A stretch of DNA of 64,000 nucleotides from Actinoplanes lobatus (GTDB lineage: Bacteria; Actinomycetota; Actinomycetes; Mycobacteriales; Micromonosporaceae), in contig NZ_JACHNC010000001.1 in NCBI RefSeq assembly GCF_014205215.1, positions 2,547,001-2,611,000 on the forward strand, read 5' to 3'. How positions within the stretch are numbered: the first letter of the stretch is position 1; each line of letters opens with the position of its first letter. Shown here in pieces: positions 35,557-45,291 of the stretch. A program made the position numbers and the translations under genes. The notes beneath the pieces were generated by a model. It was not told where the DNA came from and ran no database searches. It saw only the letters and a program-made list of their open reading frames with translations.

Positions 35557-36852
35557 TCAGCTGCCCAGGACCCTCACCAGGTAGTCGTTGGTGAAGACCC
35601 GGTGGGGGTCCAGCCGGTCGCGGACGGCCAGGAAGTCGTCGAAGCGGGGGTACGCGGGACGCAGCGACTCCGCGTCCCGGTAGTGCAGCTTGCCCCAGTG
35701 CGGCCGGCCGCCCAGCGGCGTGCACAGTTCCTCGAAGGCCCGGAAGTAAGGCTCGTACGGGCTGCCGATGAACTGGTGCACGGCGATGTAGGCGGACTCC
35801 CGGTCGTACCCGTGCGACAGCCACACGTCGTCCGGCCCGGTGAACCGCACCTCGACCGGGAACTGCACCCGGAACGGCAGCGCGTCCAGCAGTTTCGGGA
35901 GCGCGGCGATCACCTCGGGCAGGGCGGCGCGCGGGACCTCGTACTCCATCTCGGTGAATTTGACCCGCCGGGGTGAGCAGAAGACGCGGTCGGACCGGCC
36001 GGTGTAGGTCCGCGGGCTGAGCGCGCGGGCGGAGAACGCGCTGATCGCCGGCACCGTGGACGGGAAGCGCCGGCCCAGGGTGCAGGCGCCCTGCCAGACG
36101 GTGTTGGACAGGAAGTCGTCGTCGAGCCAGCCACGGAACCGCGACAGCGGCCGGTCGTCGGCCTCGACCCGGCGGTTGCGTTTGAGCTGGGCCCGGTCGG
36201 TGTACGGGTACCAGAAGAACTCGACGTGGTCGTCGCTCGCGATCCACTCGTCCATCCCGGCCAGGATGTCGGCGAGTGCCATCGGCCGCTCGTCGGCGAG
36301 CAGCGTGAACGCCGGAACGCACCGCAGCGTGACGTCGACCAGCACACCGAGCGCGCCGAGCCCGAGTCGCGCCGCCGGGAAGTCGGGATCGCCGGCCGCG
36401 AACCGTTGCACTGTCCCGCTGCCGGTCACCATGGTCACGGCTTCGACGCAGGACGCCAGGGTGGAGTAGGCGATCCCGGTGCCGTGCGTGCCCGTGGAGA
36501 TGGCCCCGGCGACCGTCTGCGCGTCGATGTCGCCCAGGTTCGGCATGGCCAGCCCGTGTGCGGCCAGCACCTCGTTGAGTGTGGACAGCGGCATCCCGGC
36601 CTGTACGGTCACCAGTGGCCCGTCGACGGCCACCAGCCCGTCGAGCCGGTGCACGAACATCCGCTGGTCCTCGGCGACGGCGATGGGCGTGAACGAGTGA
36701 CCGCTCCCGACCACCTTGATCCGGCGACCGCTTTCCACGGCCTGCTTCACTTGACTGGCGACCTCATCGACACCGCCGGGGAGCAGCACCTCAGCGATCG
36801 ATTCCTGGTTGCGCCCCCAGTTGCTCCAGCGGCGGGAGTTGACGCTAGTCAT
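35557..36852 (-). CDS. FAD-linked D-arabinono-1,4-lactone oxidase-type enzyme
   Basis: 431 residues. The PP-loop FAD-binding domain has VVGSGHSFTPIA near residue 50 and GDIDAQTVAGAISTGTHGTG near 110. The C-terminal ALO domain ends with the family's HWGKLHYRD near 390 and PHRVFTNDYL. Members oxidise sugar lactones, alditols or gulono-lactone to ascorbate-like products; the substrate is not readable here. ATG 36852 has GGAGG 13 bases upstream; an open extension to 36909 lacks support. It diverges from a TetR gene, its possible regulator. Confidence 0.88.
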   Translation of the reverse strand: MTSVNSRRWSNWGRNQESIAEVLLPGGVDEVASQVKQAVESGRRIKVVGSGHSFTPIAVAEDQRMFVHRLDGLVAVDGPLVTVQAGMPLSTLNEVLAAHGLAMPNLGDIDAQTVAGAISTGTHGTGIAYSTLASCVEAVTMVTGSGTVQRFAAGDPDFPAARLGLGALGVLVDVTLRCVPAFTLLADERPMALADILAGMDEWIASDDHVEFFWYPYTDRAQLKRNRRVEADDRPLSRFRGWLDDDFLSNTVWQGACTLGRRFPSTVPAISAFSARALSPRTYTGRSDRVFCSPRRVKFTEMEYEVPRAALPEVIAALPKLLDALPFRVQFPVEVRFTGPDDVWLSHGYDRESAYIAVHQFIGSPYEPYFRAFEELCTPLGGRPHWGKLHYRDAESLRPAYPRFDDFLAVRDRLDPHRVFTNDYLVRVLGS

Positions 36853-37012
36853 TCCGGGCTTTGTCCTCCGTCCGAGCGGACACCGGCACACGGCGTCCCG
36901 TCGATGCAACTCGCTCGTTGATCCGAGTAACGTTCGATTTAACGATGAGATTTATTCATGACGTTGGAAATGGTCGTGGATGGATCTCACTGCTGAGAGG
37001 GAGTGGCGACGC

Positions 37013-37642
37013 GTGTCGACACCAACCGTCAGCACCGGCCCGCTACGGCGGGTTCCGGTGCAGGGCAGAAGCGTTGCCCGGGTACAGCGCATGCTCGACG
37101 CCTGCGCCGAGCTGGTGGACGAGGTGGGCTATGAGGGCTTGACCACGACGCTGCTCGCCGAGCGCGCCGAAGTCGCCATCGGCTCGGTCTACCAGTTCTT
37201 CCCGGACAAACGGGCCATCGTCCAGGCCCTCGCGCTGCGCAACATGGACGCGTATTTGCAGAGTCTGTCGGACCGGTTCGCCAGCCAGACCTTCACCCAT
37301 TGGTGGGACGCGGTCGACGGCGCCATCGACGCCTACATCCACATGCACCGCAGCGTGCCGGGCTTCCGGACGCTGCACTTCGGTGACGTGGTCGACCTGC
37401 ACCTGCTGGACTCGGACCGGGACAACAACGCGGTCATCGCCGAGCGCCTGGCCGAGCTGCTGATCGAGCAGTTCAACCTGGCCGACCGGACCCGTCTGCG
37501 GTTCGCCCTGCAGATCTCGGTCGAGGCGGCGGACGCGCTGATCAAGCTGGCCTTCCGCCGGGACGTGTCCGGGGACGAAGAGGTGCTGACCGAGGCCAAG
37601 GCGTTGATAAGGGAATACCTGCACCGCCACGTGTCGGCCTGA
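37013..37642 (+). CDS. TetR family transcriptional regulator
   Basis: 209 residues from GTG 37013, which has GAGAGGGAG upstream; an ATG at 36980 would add 11 residues. The N-terminal helix-turn-helix (VQRMLDACAELVDEVGYEGLTTTLLAERAEVAIGSVYQFFPDKRAIV) is complete; the C-terminal ligand domain is longer than minimal and contains FRTLHFGDVVDLHLLD. It faces the lactone oxidase across a divergent, AT-richer gap (36913-36960), where its operator would be expected. Confidence 0.9.
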   Translation: MSTPTVSTGPLRRVPVQGRSVARVQRMLDACAELVDEVGYEGLTTTLLAERAEVAIGSVYQFFPDKRAIVQALALRNMDAYLQSLSDRFASQTFTHWWDAVDGAIDAYIHMHRSVPGFRTLHFGDVVDLHLLDSDRDNNAVIAERLAELLIEQFNLADRTRLRFALQISVEAADALIKLAFRRDVSGDEEVLTEAKALIREYLHRHVSA

Positions 37643-37649
37643 GCCGGTT

Positions 37650-38900
37650 TCAGCCCAGGAAGGCATGGCCTTCTCCTCGGTAGGTGGGGGCCGGCGTCGC
37701 TGTCTCACCGTCGATCAGCTGTAGCTCGTTGACGTGTTCGCACAGCTCGCCGGCCTTGGCGTGGCGGAACCACACCCGGTCGCCGGGGCTCAGCCGCTCG
37801 GCGGCCGCGCCCAGCAACGGCGTCTGCACCTCACCGGCACCCTCGTCGGCCTTGAACCGCAGCCCCTCGGGCAGCCACGGGACCGGCAGGCGGGACGCCT
37901 CGGGCGCGCCCGAGGCGATCCAGCCGCCGCCCAGCACGGTGGCGATCCGGGGAGCCGGCCGGCGGACCACGGAGAGGGCGAAGAACGCCGCCGGAGTGGG
38001 CTGCCAGTTCCGGTAGGTGTCGAAGAGCGTGGGGCCGTAGAGGCCCGAGCCCGCGGTGACCTCGGTGACCGCGGGATCGGCGCTGGTCGCGACGACACTG
38101 CCGGTGCCGCCGCCGTTCACGAATTCGAGATCGGCGTGCTCGCGGACCGCCTGGACCGCCGCGGCGCGCCGCTCCCGCAACTCGGGGAGCGCTCGGCTCT
38201 GCATCATCCGGATGGCCTGCGCCCGCAGCGCCTGACCGGGCGGGTTGTCGCCGACGCCGGCGATGTGCGCCTCGTAACACATCAGCCCGACCAGGCGGAA
38301 CCCCTCGCGCCCGGCGATGGTCCGGGCCAGATCGCCCGCTTGCGCGGCCGAATGCACCGGCGACCTGCGCACCCCGATGTGCAACGGCCCGGCGGGGCGC
38401 CAGGAAGCATCAAGATCAATACATAGGCGTACGGGTGAGCGCCCACCCGGAGCGGCGACCCCGTCGACCAGGTCGAGCTGGGACGGGTGGTCGACCATGA
38501 TCGTGATCGCGGCGGCCAGTTCCGGGTCGGCGGCCAGCTCGCCCAGCGCCGTGCGGTCCGCTGTGGGATATGCCACCAGGACGTCGCCGGTCACGCCGGT
38601 GCGCACCAGCCAGATCGCCTCGGGCAGGGTGTAGGCCATCACCCCGTGCCAGCCGGGCCGGGCGAGCACCCGCTCCAGCAGTGTCCGGCAGCGCACCGAC
38701 TTGCTCGCCACACGGATCGGCTTGCCGCCGGCCCGCCCGCTCAGGCGCTCGGCGTTGTCGTCGAAGGCGGCCAGGTCCACCACTGCGACCGGGGTCTCCA
38801 GGTGGCCCGTGGCCCTGTCGAGTCGCTGGTGGAGGGCGGTGCGGTCGGTGAACACGCCAGCACGGTATCCCGTGAGATAGGTAACGCGAAAGACATTCAT
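37650..38900 (-). CDS. Alanine racemase-fold PLP enzyme (D-threonine aldolase / deaminase type)
   Basis: About 416 residues. TPVAVVDLAAFDDNAERL and the PLP Lys in GKPIRVASKSVR (K near residue 67) begin the N-terminal TIM barrel. CYEAHIAGVGD and FVNGGGTGSVVA follow the D-threonine aldolase pattern, and the C-terminal beta domain carries HAKAGELCEHVNELQLID, in which the metal-binding His/Cys of DTA-like enzymes occur. ATG 38900 has GGTGGAG 5 bases upstream; GTG 38855 also fits homologue lengths. Substrate unproven. Confidence 0.8.
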   Translation of the reverse strand: MNVFRVTYLTGYRAGVFTDRTALHQRLDRATGHLETPVAVVDLAAFDDNAERLSGRAGGKPIRVASKSVRCRTLLERVLARPGWHGVMAYTLPEAIWLVRTGVTGDVLVAYPTADRTALGELAADPELAAAITIMVDHPSQLDLVDGVAAPGGRSPVRLCIDLDASWRPAGPLHIGVRRSPVHSAAQAGDLARTIAGREGFRLVGLMCYEAHIAGVGDNPPGQALRAQAIRMMQSRALPELRERRAAAVQAVREHADLEFVNGGGTGSVVATSADPAVTEVTAGSGLYGPTLFDTYRNWQPTPAAFFALSVVRRPAPRIATVLGGGWIASGAPEASRLPVPWLPEGLRFKADEGAGEVQTPLLGAAAERLSPGDRVWFRHAKAGELCEHVNELQLIDGETATPAPTYRGEGHAFLG

Positions 38901-38987
38901 CTCTGCTCCACCCGATCGTGGTTGCCCCGCGACCCATGGACCGGACGGTTACAGTGCTCCGAGCAGTGACCACGGGAGGTAGGGGCC

Positions 38988-41066
38988 ATCAACACGGAAA
39001 CGCAACAGGAGCCGGGGCCCGTCGACCTTTCGGGCATAGCGGCGCTGCGCTCGGTCCTGCGGCGGCGCCCCTTCCGGCGGCTCTGGCTGGTGCTCGCCGC
39101 CGCCTCCTTCGGTGACTGGGTCGGCCTGCTCGCCACCGCGCTGTTCGCCTCCGCCCAGTTCGAGAACCCGGCCGCCCAGGGTGCCGCGTTCGGCGGCACC
39201 ATCGCCGTACGCCTGATCCCCGCTCTCCTGCTCGGCCCGATCGCCGGTGTCTTCGCCGACCGGTTCGACCGCCGCTACACCATGGTGATCGTCGACCTGC
39301 TGCGGTTCGTCATCTACTTGTCGATCCCGCTCGTCCCGCTGTTCGGCGGCACCCCGGCGCAGACCGTCGCCTGGGCCACCATCGCCACCTTCATCGGCGA
39401 GACGATCACCCTGATCTGGATCCCGGCCAAGGAGGCCGCGGTCCCCAACCTCATCCCGAAATCGCAGATCGAGGTCTCCAACCAGCTGACCCTGATCACG
39501 ACGTACGGGATCACGCCGATCCTGGCCGCGCTGTCGCTCGCCGCGCTCACCGCCGGCCTCCAGCAGTCCGGTGCCTCCCTGCCCGACTGGGCCCAGCCCA
39601 TCCAGCTGGCGCTGTACATCAACGCGTTCGCCCGGCTCGCCACCGCGCTCGTGGTCTTCTTCGGCATCAAGGAGATCGGCGGCAAGAGCGCCGCCCGCGA
39701 GAAGGCCGCCGAGCAGAGCATGACCCGCCAGTTCCTGGACGGGTGGAAGTTCATCGGCAACACCCCGCTGGTGCGCGGCCTGGTCCTCGGCATCTTCGGC
39801 GCGTTCGGGGCCGGCGGCGTGGTGATCGGCGCGGCGGAGAAGTTCGCCAAGTCGCTCGGCGCCGGACAGGCCGCCTTCTACCTGCTCTTCGGCACCATCT
39901 TCATGGGCCTCGCGATCGGCATCGGCCTGGGCCCGATGATCGTCAAGGAGCTGTCCCGCAAACGCTGGTTCGGCATGAGCATCATGCTGGCCAGCGGCTC
40001 GGTGATGTTCCTCGGGATCTCCATCCACCTCTCCATGGCGCTCTTCGGCGCCATCATGGTCGGCGCCGGCGCCGGCATGGCGTTCCTGTCCGGCACCACC
40101 CTTCTGTACGGGGAGATCGCCGACGAACTGCGCGGCCGCACCTTCGCCGTGGTGCAGATCGGCGTCCGAACCGTCCTGCTGCTGGCCATCACGGTCTCCG
40201 GCATCCTGGTCGGCCTCGGCAGCTCCCGCCGGGTCGACCTGGGCCTCTTCCACATCGACATCTCGGCCACCCGGGTGCTGCTCGTGGTGGCCGGCGCGAT
40301 CGGCATCTGGGTGGGCATCGGCGCGTTCCGGCAGATGGACGACAAACCCGGCGTCCCGGTGCTGCCCGACCTGATCGGGTCACTGCGCGGCCGGCCGCTG
40401 TCGCCGCCCGAGTCCTTCGCCCGCTCCGGCGTCTTCGTGGTCTTCGAAGGCGGCGAGGGCGCCGGCAAGTCCACCCAGGTCACCCGCCTCGCCGAGGCGC
40501 TCAAGGCGGACGGGCGCGACGTGGTGGTCACCCGCGAGCCGGGCGCCACCGACATCGGCGCCCGGATCCGCGGGCTCGTCCTGGACCGGGCCGAGACGCC
40601 GTCCGCCCGGGCCGAGGCCCTGCTCTACGCCGCCGACCGGGCGCACCACGTCGCCACGGTGGTCCGGCCGGCGCTCGGCCGTGGGGCCGTCGTGATAAGC
40701 GACCGGTACGTGGACTCGTCACTGGCCTACCAGGGCGCCGGCCGTACCCTGCCGGTCCAGGAGATCTCCTGGCTGTCGGCGTGGGCCACCGGTGGCCTCA
40801 AGCCCGACCTGGTGGTCCTGCTGGACGTCGACCCCGGTGTCGGCCTGACCCGGGTCGACTCCCGGGGGGAGGCCGCCGACCGGCTGGAGAGCGAGTCCCG
40901 GGCCTTCCACGAACGGGTCCGGTACGCGTTCCTCGACCTGGCCGCCGCCGACCCCAAGCGATACCTGGTGCTGGACGCCGCCCGGCCGGTCGAGGAGATC
41001 GCCGCGGCGGTCGAGGCCCGGCTGTCGTCGCTGCTCAGCCCGGTCCCGGCCGGAACAGCCGGATAG
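38988..41066 (+). CDS. tmk: MFS-type membrane domain fused to dTMP kinase
   Basis: 692 residues. Residues about 30-455 are a transporter-like domain with ten or more helices ([35 protein letters not shown]). The last 205 residues are thymidylate kinase: P-loop [12 protein letters not shown] near 488, [15 protein letters not shown], and [15 protein letters not shown]. This fusion is known in actinobacteria. The frame opens after TGA 38967. GGGAGG at 38974-38979 is correctly spaced only for ATC at 38988, and no ATG, GTG or TTG occurs before GTG 39090, which would cut into the first helix. ATC may be the true start or a base change from ATG. Confidence 0.85.
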   Translation: MNTETQQEPGPVDLSGIAALRSVLRRRPFRRLWLVLAAASFGDWVGLLATALFASAQFENPAAQGAAFGGTIAVRLIPALLLGPIAGVFADRFDRRYTMVIVDLLRFVIYLSIPLVPLFGGTPAQTVAWATIATFIGETITLIWIPAKEAAVPNLIPKSQIEVSNQLTLITTYGITPILAALSLAALTAGLQQSGASLPDWAQPIQLALYINAFARLATALVVFFGIKEIGGKSAAREKAAEQSMTRQFLDGWKFIGNTPLVRGLVLGIFGAFGAGGVVIGAAEKFAKSLGAGQAAFYLLFGTIFMGLAIGIGLGPMIVKELSRKRWFGMSIMLASGSVMFLGISIHLSMALFGAIMVGAGAGMAFLSGTTLLYGEIADELRGRTFAVVQIGVRTVLLLAITVSGILVGLGSSRRVDLGLFHIDISATRVLLVVAGAIGIWVGIGAFRQMDDKPGVPVLPDLIGSLRGRPLSPPESFARSGVFVVFEGGEGAGKSTQVTRLAEALKADGRDVVVTREPGATDIGARIRGLVLDRAETPSARAEALLYAADRAHHVATVVRPALGRGAVVISDRYVDSSLAYQGAGRTLPVQEISWLSAWATGGLKPDLVVLLDVDPGVGLTRVDSRGEAADRLESESRAFHERVRYAFLDLAAADPKRYLVLDAARPVEEIAAAVEARLSSLLSPVPAGTAG

Positions 41067-42378
41067 GCACGGCGGCCGCCATCGCCGCCATGCCGGCGTC
41101 GTTCGGGTGCAGGTGGTCGCCGCTGTCGTAGCGGGCGGCAAGCCGCAGCGGATCGGCCGGGTCGCGGACCGCCGCGTCGAAGTCGATCACCGCGTCGTAC
41201 TCGCCGGAGGACCGGATCCAGGCGTTCAGCGCGGCCCGCTTGCGCTCGTTCTCCACGGTGTAGAAGCCGAGCGTGTCGTCCTTGAACGGCAGGATCGTCG
41301 CGCCGTACACCCGCAGCCCGGCCAGCCGCGCCCGTGCGATGAGCTGGCGGTGGCCGGCGATCAGATCGTCCGCCGTGACCACCTCCCCGGGCGGCGCCAC
41401 CGTCCCCGGATGACCGAGATCGTTCACCCCGAGCAGCACCACGAGATGCGTGGCACCCGGCTGCGCCACCACATCCCGGTCGAACCGGCGCAGCCCACTG
41501 TGCCCGAAATACGCCGCGAACGCCTCGGCCCCGCTGCCCGCCGGCGGGTTCGGGTCGTGCAGCAGCCGGTTCCCGGAGATGCCCACGTTCGCCACCCCGA
41601 GCCGGATCCGGGCCGACCGGAACCGCGCGGCCAGCAGGTCCGGCCAGCGATGGTTGGCGCTGGTCACGGTGTTCGCCCCGTTGGTGATCGAGTCCCCCAG
41701 CGTGACGACCGCACCGTCACCGCCCCGCCCGCCGACCCCGGCGCCCTCGCCCTCGCCGCTCCGCCCGCCGACCCCGGCGCCCTCGCCGCCCTGCACGCTG
41801 ACCCCGGACAGGAACAGGTACTGCCCGATCGTGCTGGTCGGGGTGATCCGTGCCGCCCCGGTCACGTTGCCGGCGGCGATCGCGTTGTCCTGGAAGGCGA
41901 ACGCGGCCAGCGTCGTCACCGGCGTGCGCTCCGGCAGGAAGACGCTGATCACCAGGTCGGCGCCGGGCGGCAGGCCCAGGCGCACCGGATCGCTGACCAG
42001 CGGCGCCCCGGCCGGCACGGTGACCGCCTCCCGCCCGCCGAAGGTCACCCGCCGGTCGGTGCCCGGAACCGCGTCGGTGCTCGCGCCGTCACCGGCCCGG
42101 ATCGCGACCCGCACCTCACCGATTCGCAGCGGGGTGGCGCCGAACTCGTTGGTCAGCCGGATCCGCAACCGGTCGCCGCCCACGCTGGTGTGCACCACCT
42201 GGCGGACGGTCTGGCCGTTCAGGATCAGCGGATCGCCGGGTGGCACCGTGGTCGGCGCGGCCGCCCACGTGGCGACCCATCCGTCGGCGATGCCGGCCGC
42301 GGCGGCCGGGCCGGGAAGGGCGGCGGCGGTGAGCGCGGCGCCGGATGCCAGGGCCAGTACCTCGCGTCGAGTCGACAT
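41035..42378 (-). CDS. Secreted SGNH/GDSL hydrolase
   Basis: 447 residues. [25 protein letters not shown] is a twin-arginine-like signal. A beta-rich N-terminal domain (about 30-195) precedes the SGNH domain: block I GDSITNG near residue 228, block III GVNDLG, and block V DHLHPND. A Gly-rich linker with two copies of a GEGAGVGGR unit joins them. ATG 42378 has CGGAG 7 bases upstream. Its last 32 bases overlap the end of the tmk gene on the other strand, so the convergent genes share their 3' ends. Likely an esterase or lipase. Confidence 0.88.
   Translation of the reverse strand: MSTRREVLALASGAALTAAALPGPAAAAGIADGWVATWAAAPTTVPPGDPLILNGQTVRQVVHTSVGGDRLRIRLTNEFGATPLRIGEVRVAIRAGDGASTDAVPGTDRRVTFGGREAVTVPAGAPLVSDPVRLGLPPGADLVISVFLPERTPVTTLAAFAFQDNAIAAGNVTGAARITPTSTIGQYLFLSGVSVQGGEGAGVGGRSGEGEGAGVGGRGGDGAVVTLGDSITNGANTVTSANHRWPDLLAARFRSARIRLGVANVGISGNRLLHDPNPPAGSGAEAFAAYFGHSGLRRFDRDVVAQPGATHLVVLLGVNDLGHPGTVAPPGEVVTADDLIAGHRQLIARARLAGLRVYGATILPFKDDTLGFYTVENERKRAALNAWIRSSGEYDAVIDFDAAVRDPADPLRLAARYDSGDHLHPNDAGMAAMAAAVPIRLFRPGPG
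41725..41787 (-). repeat. 27-base direct repeat inside the SGNH hydrolase gene
   Basis: An exact 27-base unit occurs at 41725-41751 and 41761-41787, a period of 36 bases (12 codons). It codes the doubled GEGAGVGGR linker, so the copy number can change without a frameshift. Confidence 0.85.
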
Positions 42379-42557
42379 GAGCACTCCGAAACTTTCGGAA
42401 ACCGGGCGGTCGGACGCTCGTAACGTAAAGCGATCAATGTCTATGCGTCAAGGTTGACGGCGGGAGCAAATCGGCCTAACGTTTCGGCAAGGATTCGGAA
42501 GTTTCGGGAGTCCGGCTTGGGGAGCCAGCGCATTGCACTGAATCCGGGCCCCGGGAA

Positions 42558-42600
42558 CCGTGTGGCCCGTGCCGGGGTCTTGCCGGCGCGGGCCACACGG
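42558..42600 (-). terminator. Long hairpin downstream of holB
   Basis: An 18-bp stem (42558-42575 with 42583-42600, one G-T pair) with a 7-base loop. It lies 47 bases past the holB stop on the minus strand, without a T tract, and upstream of the SGNH gene. Confidence 0.7.
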
Positions 42601-42646
42601 CCGTTCCCAAGCCCTCGGCTTGCTCGGCCCCGCTTCTCGGCGGCGT

Positions 42647-43843
42647 TCAGCCCTGCCAGAGGCTGACCATCATCGCCTCCAGGGCGACCTGTGGCTTCAC
42701 GTTGCGATCGATCGCGTCGCGGCAGGTCAGCACCGCCTCCAGGCGGCGCAGTGTGCTCTCCGGCGTCCACTTCCCGGCCGCCGCCGCCGACACCGCCGCC
42801 AGGTCACCGTGCACCACCGGGACCGGCGCGCGCATCGAGGTGACCAAAACGTCCCGGTAGAAGCCGATCAAATCCTGGAGCGCCCGGTCCAGAGCGTCCC
42901 GCTGGGCCCGGGTGGCCCGCAGCTTCTGGTTGCGCTCCAGCTCCTTCAACTGGCCTGCGGCGCCGCGCATCGCCGTCGTGGCCCCCCTGCCGGTGCCACC
43001 CGCGCCGAGCGCCCGCTCCAGCGCCGCGCGTTCGGCCACGTCGAGCTCGGCCACCGCGATCGCCGCCTCCTGCTTCGAGGCCGCCTCCAGCCGCGCCGCC
43101 GCGTCGAAACAGGCGCCGATGCTGGTCAGCTTGCGGGGAACGGAGAGCACGTCGTCACGCCGCTCCCGGGCCTCCGTGTCGGCGGCCAGCTGCCGGGCCC
43201 GGTCCACGTCGCCCTGTGACGCCGCCGCGGCCCATGCCGCCTGGTCCGGTGCGATGTCGTGGCGGTGCACGAGGACGTCGGCCACCGCGGCCGCCGGTGG
43301 CTGGCGCAGCGACACCAGGCGGCACCGGGACCGGATCGTCACCAGGATGTCGTCCGGATGGACCGACGGCGTGCACAGCAGGAAGACGGTCCGCGGGGAC
43401 GGCTCCTCGATCGCCTTGAGCAGCGCGTTGCTGGCCCGCTCGTGGAGCCGGTCGGCCGCCTCGATGATCACCACCTGCCAGCGGCCACCGGTCGGCGCGC
43501 TCGCCGCCCGGAGCACCACGGCCCTGGTCTCCTCGGTCTTGATGGTCAGACCCTCGGTCGTCACGACCTGCACGTCGGCGTGGGTGCCGCCGAGCGCCGT
43601 GTGGCAGCCGTGGCACTCACCGCAGCCGGTGCCGTCCCGCTCGCACTGGAGCGCGGCCGCGAACGCCCGCGCCGCGACCGTGCGCCGCGCGCCGGGCGGG
43701 CCGGTGAAGATCCAGGCGTGCGTCATGCCACCGGAATCCGGCTCGCCCGCCACGATCCGGGCGGCCGCGGTGGCGGCCCGGCGCAGCGTAACGACCGGCT
43801 CGTCCTGGCCCACCAGCTCGGAGAAGACATCATGCGGACTCAC
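42647..43843 (-). CDS. holB: DNA polymerase III clamp-loader subunit delta'
   Basis: 398 residues. Clamp-loader AAA+ fold: VFSELVGQDEPVVTLRRA, the degenerate Walker A TGPPGARRTVAARAF (no Lys, typical of delta', which does not hydrolyse ATP), the zinc-binding CERDGTGCGECHGC, and the sensor region IRSRCRLVSLR. Alternate start far upstream (43930) would add residues without homology. It is the second of the tmk-holB-ricT trio, in the opposite orientation here. Confidence 0.9.
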   Translation of the reverse strand: MSPHDVFSELVGQDEPVVTLRRAATAAARIVAGEPDSGGMTHAWIFTGPPGARRTVAARAFAAALQCERDGTGCGECHGCHTALGGTHADVQVVTTEGLTIKTEETRAVVLRAASAPTGGRWQVVIIEAADRLHERASNALLKAIEEPSPRTVFLLCTPSVHPDDILVTIRSRCRLVSLRQPPAAAVADVLVHRHDIAPDQAAWAAAASQGDVDRARQLAADTEARERRDDVLSVPRKLTSIGACFDAAARLEAASKQEAAIAVAELDVAERAALERALGAGGTGRGATTAMRGAAGQLKELERNQKLRATRAQRDALDRALQDLIGFYRDVLVTSMRAPVPVVHGDLAAVSAAAAGKWTPESTLRRLEAVLTCRDAIDRNVKPQVALEAMMVSLWQG

Positions 43844-44053
43844 CCGACGATGGTATTTCGCCGGTACGACGAAAAGCGCCACCGGATCGAGTCGACCACG
43901 AAGGGTAGTTTCGCCGAAGCGTACCGTCACGCTTGGTTGCCCCGTCCGGGGTTATCCACAAAGGATGCGGCGACGTAGCGGGACGGTCGCCTGAGCGGGT
44001 ACGGTCTCAACCCGGAACGCGACGGCGACATGACACGCGGTGAGGAGCCATGG

Positions 44054-44380
44054 ATGGCCCGCGAGATCGACGAGGCGTGGATCGACGAGGCGATCGACCG
44101 ATATCGGCGCTTCGAAGAGCTACGTGCCGACTTCGACAAGGCCGTGTCCGCTCACACCGTCTCGGTGCATTCGCCGGACCAGTCGATCGAGGTGGTCGTG
44201 ACCGCCTCGGGCGACATCGTGGACGTTCAGGTGCACGGAGCGCTGCGTCATCGCGAGCCGGCCGAGTTCGCCCGTGAGATGCGCGCCGTCGTGACCAGTG
44301 CGGCCGAGGCCGCCCGCTGGGCCCGGGAGAAGCTGCATGCCGAGGTTTTCGGACAGTTCCGCACGCTGGAGGGGCACTGA
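44054..44380 (+). CDS. YbaB/EbfC-like small protein
   Basis: 108 residues. A helix, a small beta-sheet (TVSVHSPDQSIEVVVTASGDIVDVQVHG) and a long C-terminal helix reproduce the YbaB fold. Such proteins near type VII loci in actinobacteria are of unknown role; classical YbaB binds DNA. ATG 44054 has GAGGAG 6 bases upstream. The next gene begins one base after its stop. Confidence 0.7.
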   Translation: MAREIDEAWIDEAIDRYRRFEELRADFDKAVSAHTVSVHSPDQSIEVVVTASGDIVDVQVHGALRHREPAEFAREMRAVVTSAAEAARWAREKLHAEVFGQFRTLEGH

Positions 44381-44381
44381 C

Positions 44382-44681
44382 ATGGATCGACTCGCCGACC
44401 AGATCGACCATGCGGCGGCCGCTCTGACCACCATGGACCGCCGGATGCCCAACCTGGCCCCGGCGGCGGTCGCCTTCGGTGCCGACGACGCCGGCCGCCC
44501 AGGGCGGATCGGGCGTGCCCTCTACGCCGGCTGGACGGCCGTGCTGGCCGCGCGGGCGCGCGAGGCCGCCGACGCCGCCGACCGCCTCTCCGAGATGGCG
44601 GGCGCCGTGCGTTCCGGCGCCCGGCACTACGCCGACACCGACGAGACCGTCCGGCGCCGCCTCCTGCGAGGCCAGCAGTGA
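44382..44681 (+). CDS. EspC-like type VII secretion-associated protein
   Basis: 99 residues, all helical, with no signal peptide. The C-terminal YADTDETVRRRL gives a YxxxD sequence in the position of the type VII export signal, and the AADRLSEMAGAVRSGARHY helix resembles EspC-type substrates. ATG 44382 follows the YbaB-like gene at once; its TGA overlaps the GTG of the next gene. These features suggest a secreted small protein working with its neighbours, but no WXG motif is present. Confidence 0.6.
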   Translation: MDRLADQIDHAAAALTTMDRRMPNLAPAAVAFGADDAGRPGRIGRALYAGWTAVLAARAREAADAADRLSEMAGAVRSGARHYADTDETVRRRLLRGQQ

Positions 44682-45286
44682 TGGACCGGCTCGACCAACT
44701 GCTCGACGCGGCGGCCCCACTGCTCAACCGGGTCGACGAGGTGCTCGCCACCATCGGCGCGCCGGAGGGCCACGACGTCTGGGCCGAGCTGCGCCGCGTC
44801 CGCCTCCTGCCCGGCGACGCGGCCCGTGCCGTCGCCGGCCTGCACCCGGCATCCATCCTGGACGCCGTCCCCGAGCTGCGCGCCGACGCCCGGGCCTACG
44901 CCGACCTGGCCGACGCGCTACCCCTGCCCGGGAGCTGGTCGGGCGAGGCCGCCGAGGCATACGAGGTGGCCCGCCGCCACGCGGCCGAGCACCTCAACGG
45001 CGGCCCCGACAGCCTCGGCAGCCGCATGGAGGCGACCGCCGACCTGGCCGACGCCCTCACCGACTGGATGATCCGCACCCGCGACGACCTGGCCGTCACC
45101 CTGGCCGAGGCCTCCCTCTCCACCGAGGCGGTCACCCTCACCGGCGGCGACCATCCCCCCGACACCCAAGCCGCCGCAGCCGCCACCCTCGGCGCCGTCC
45201 TGCTACGCACCATCGCCGACTCCTACGACCGAGCCGAGGGCCTGCTCGACGGCTCCACCGCCCTCCAGACCCCTCTGCTGGTCTGA
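44678..45286 (+). CDS. WXG-motif helical protein, probable type VII substrate
   Basis: 202 residues. Helical; SWSGEAAEAYEVARRHAAEHL near residue 86 has the W-S-G turn and following helix of WXG100-superfamily proteins but in a longer chain. GTG 44678 (or ATG 44681) overlaps the preceding stop. The C-terminus (LGAVLLRTIADSYDRAEGLLDG) is a further helix with a YxxxE sequence. It ends 5 bases before the convergent wall-protein gene. Confidence 0.6.
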   Translation: MMDRLDQLLDAAAPLLNRVDEVLATIGAPEGHDVWAELRRVRLLPGDAARAVAGLHPASILDAVPELRADARAYADLADALPLPGSWSGEAAEAYEVARRHAAEHLNGGPDSLGSRMEATADLADALTDWMIRTRDDLAVTLAEASLSTEAVTLTGGDHPPDTQAAAAATLGAVLLRTIADSYDRAEGLLDGSTALQTPLLV

Positions 45287-45291
45287 CCCGG

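Noticed and set aside
36913..36965. Palindromic operator for the TetR regulator (CGTT..AACG)
   Set aside because: Only four-base arms with a six-base spacer; too weak to call although the position is right.
38966..39115. Alternative GTG-initiated frame at the start of the tmk fusion
   Set aside because: It runs in the wrong frame and stops at 39115; codon use does not fit and it cannot join the MFS domain.
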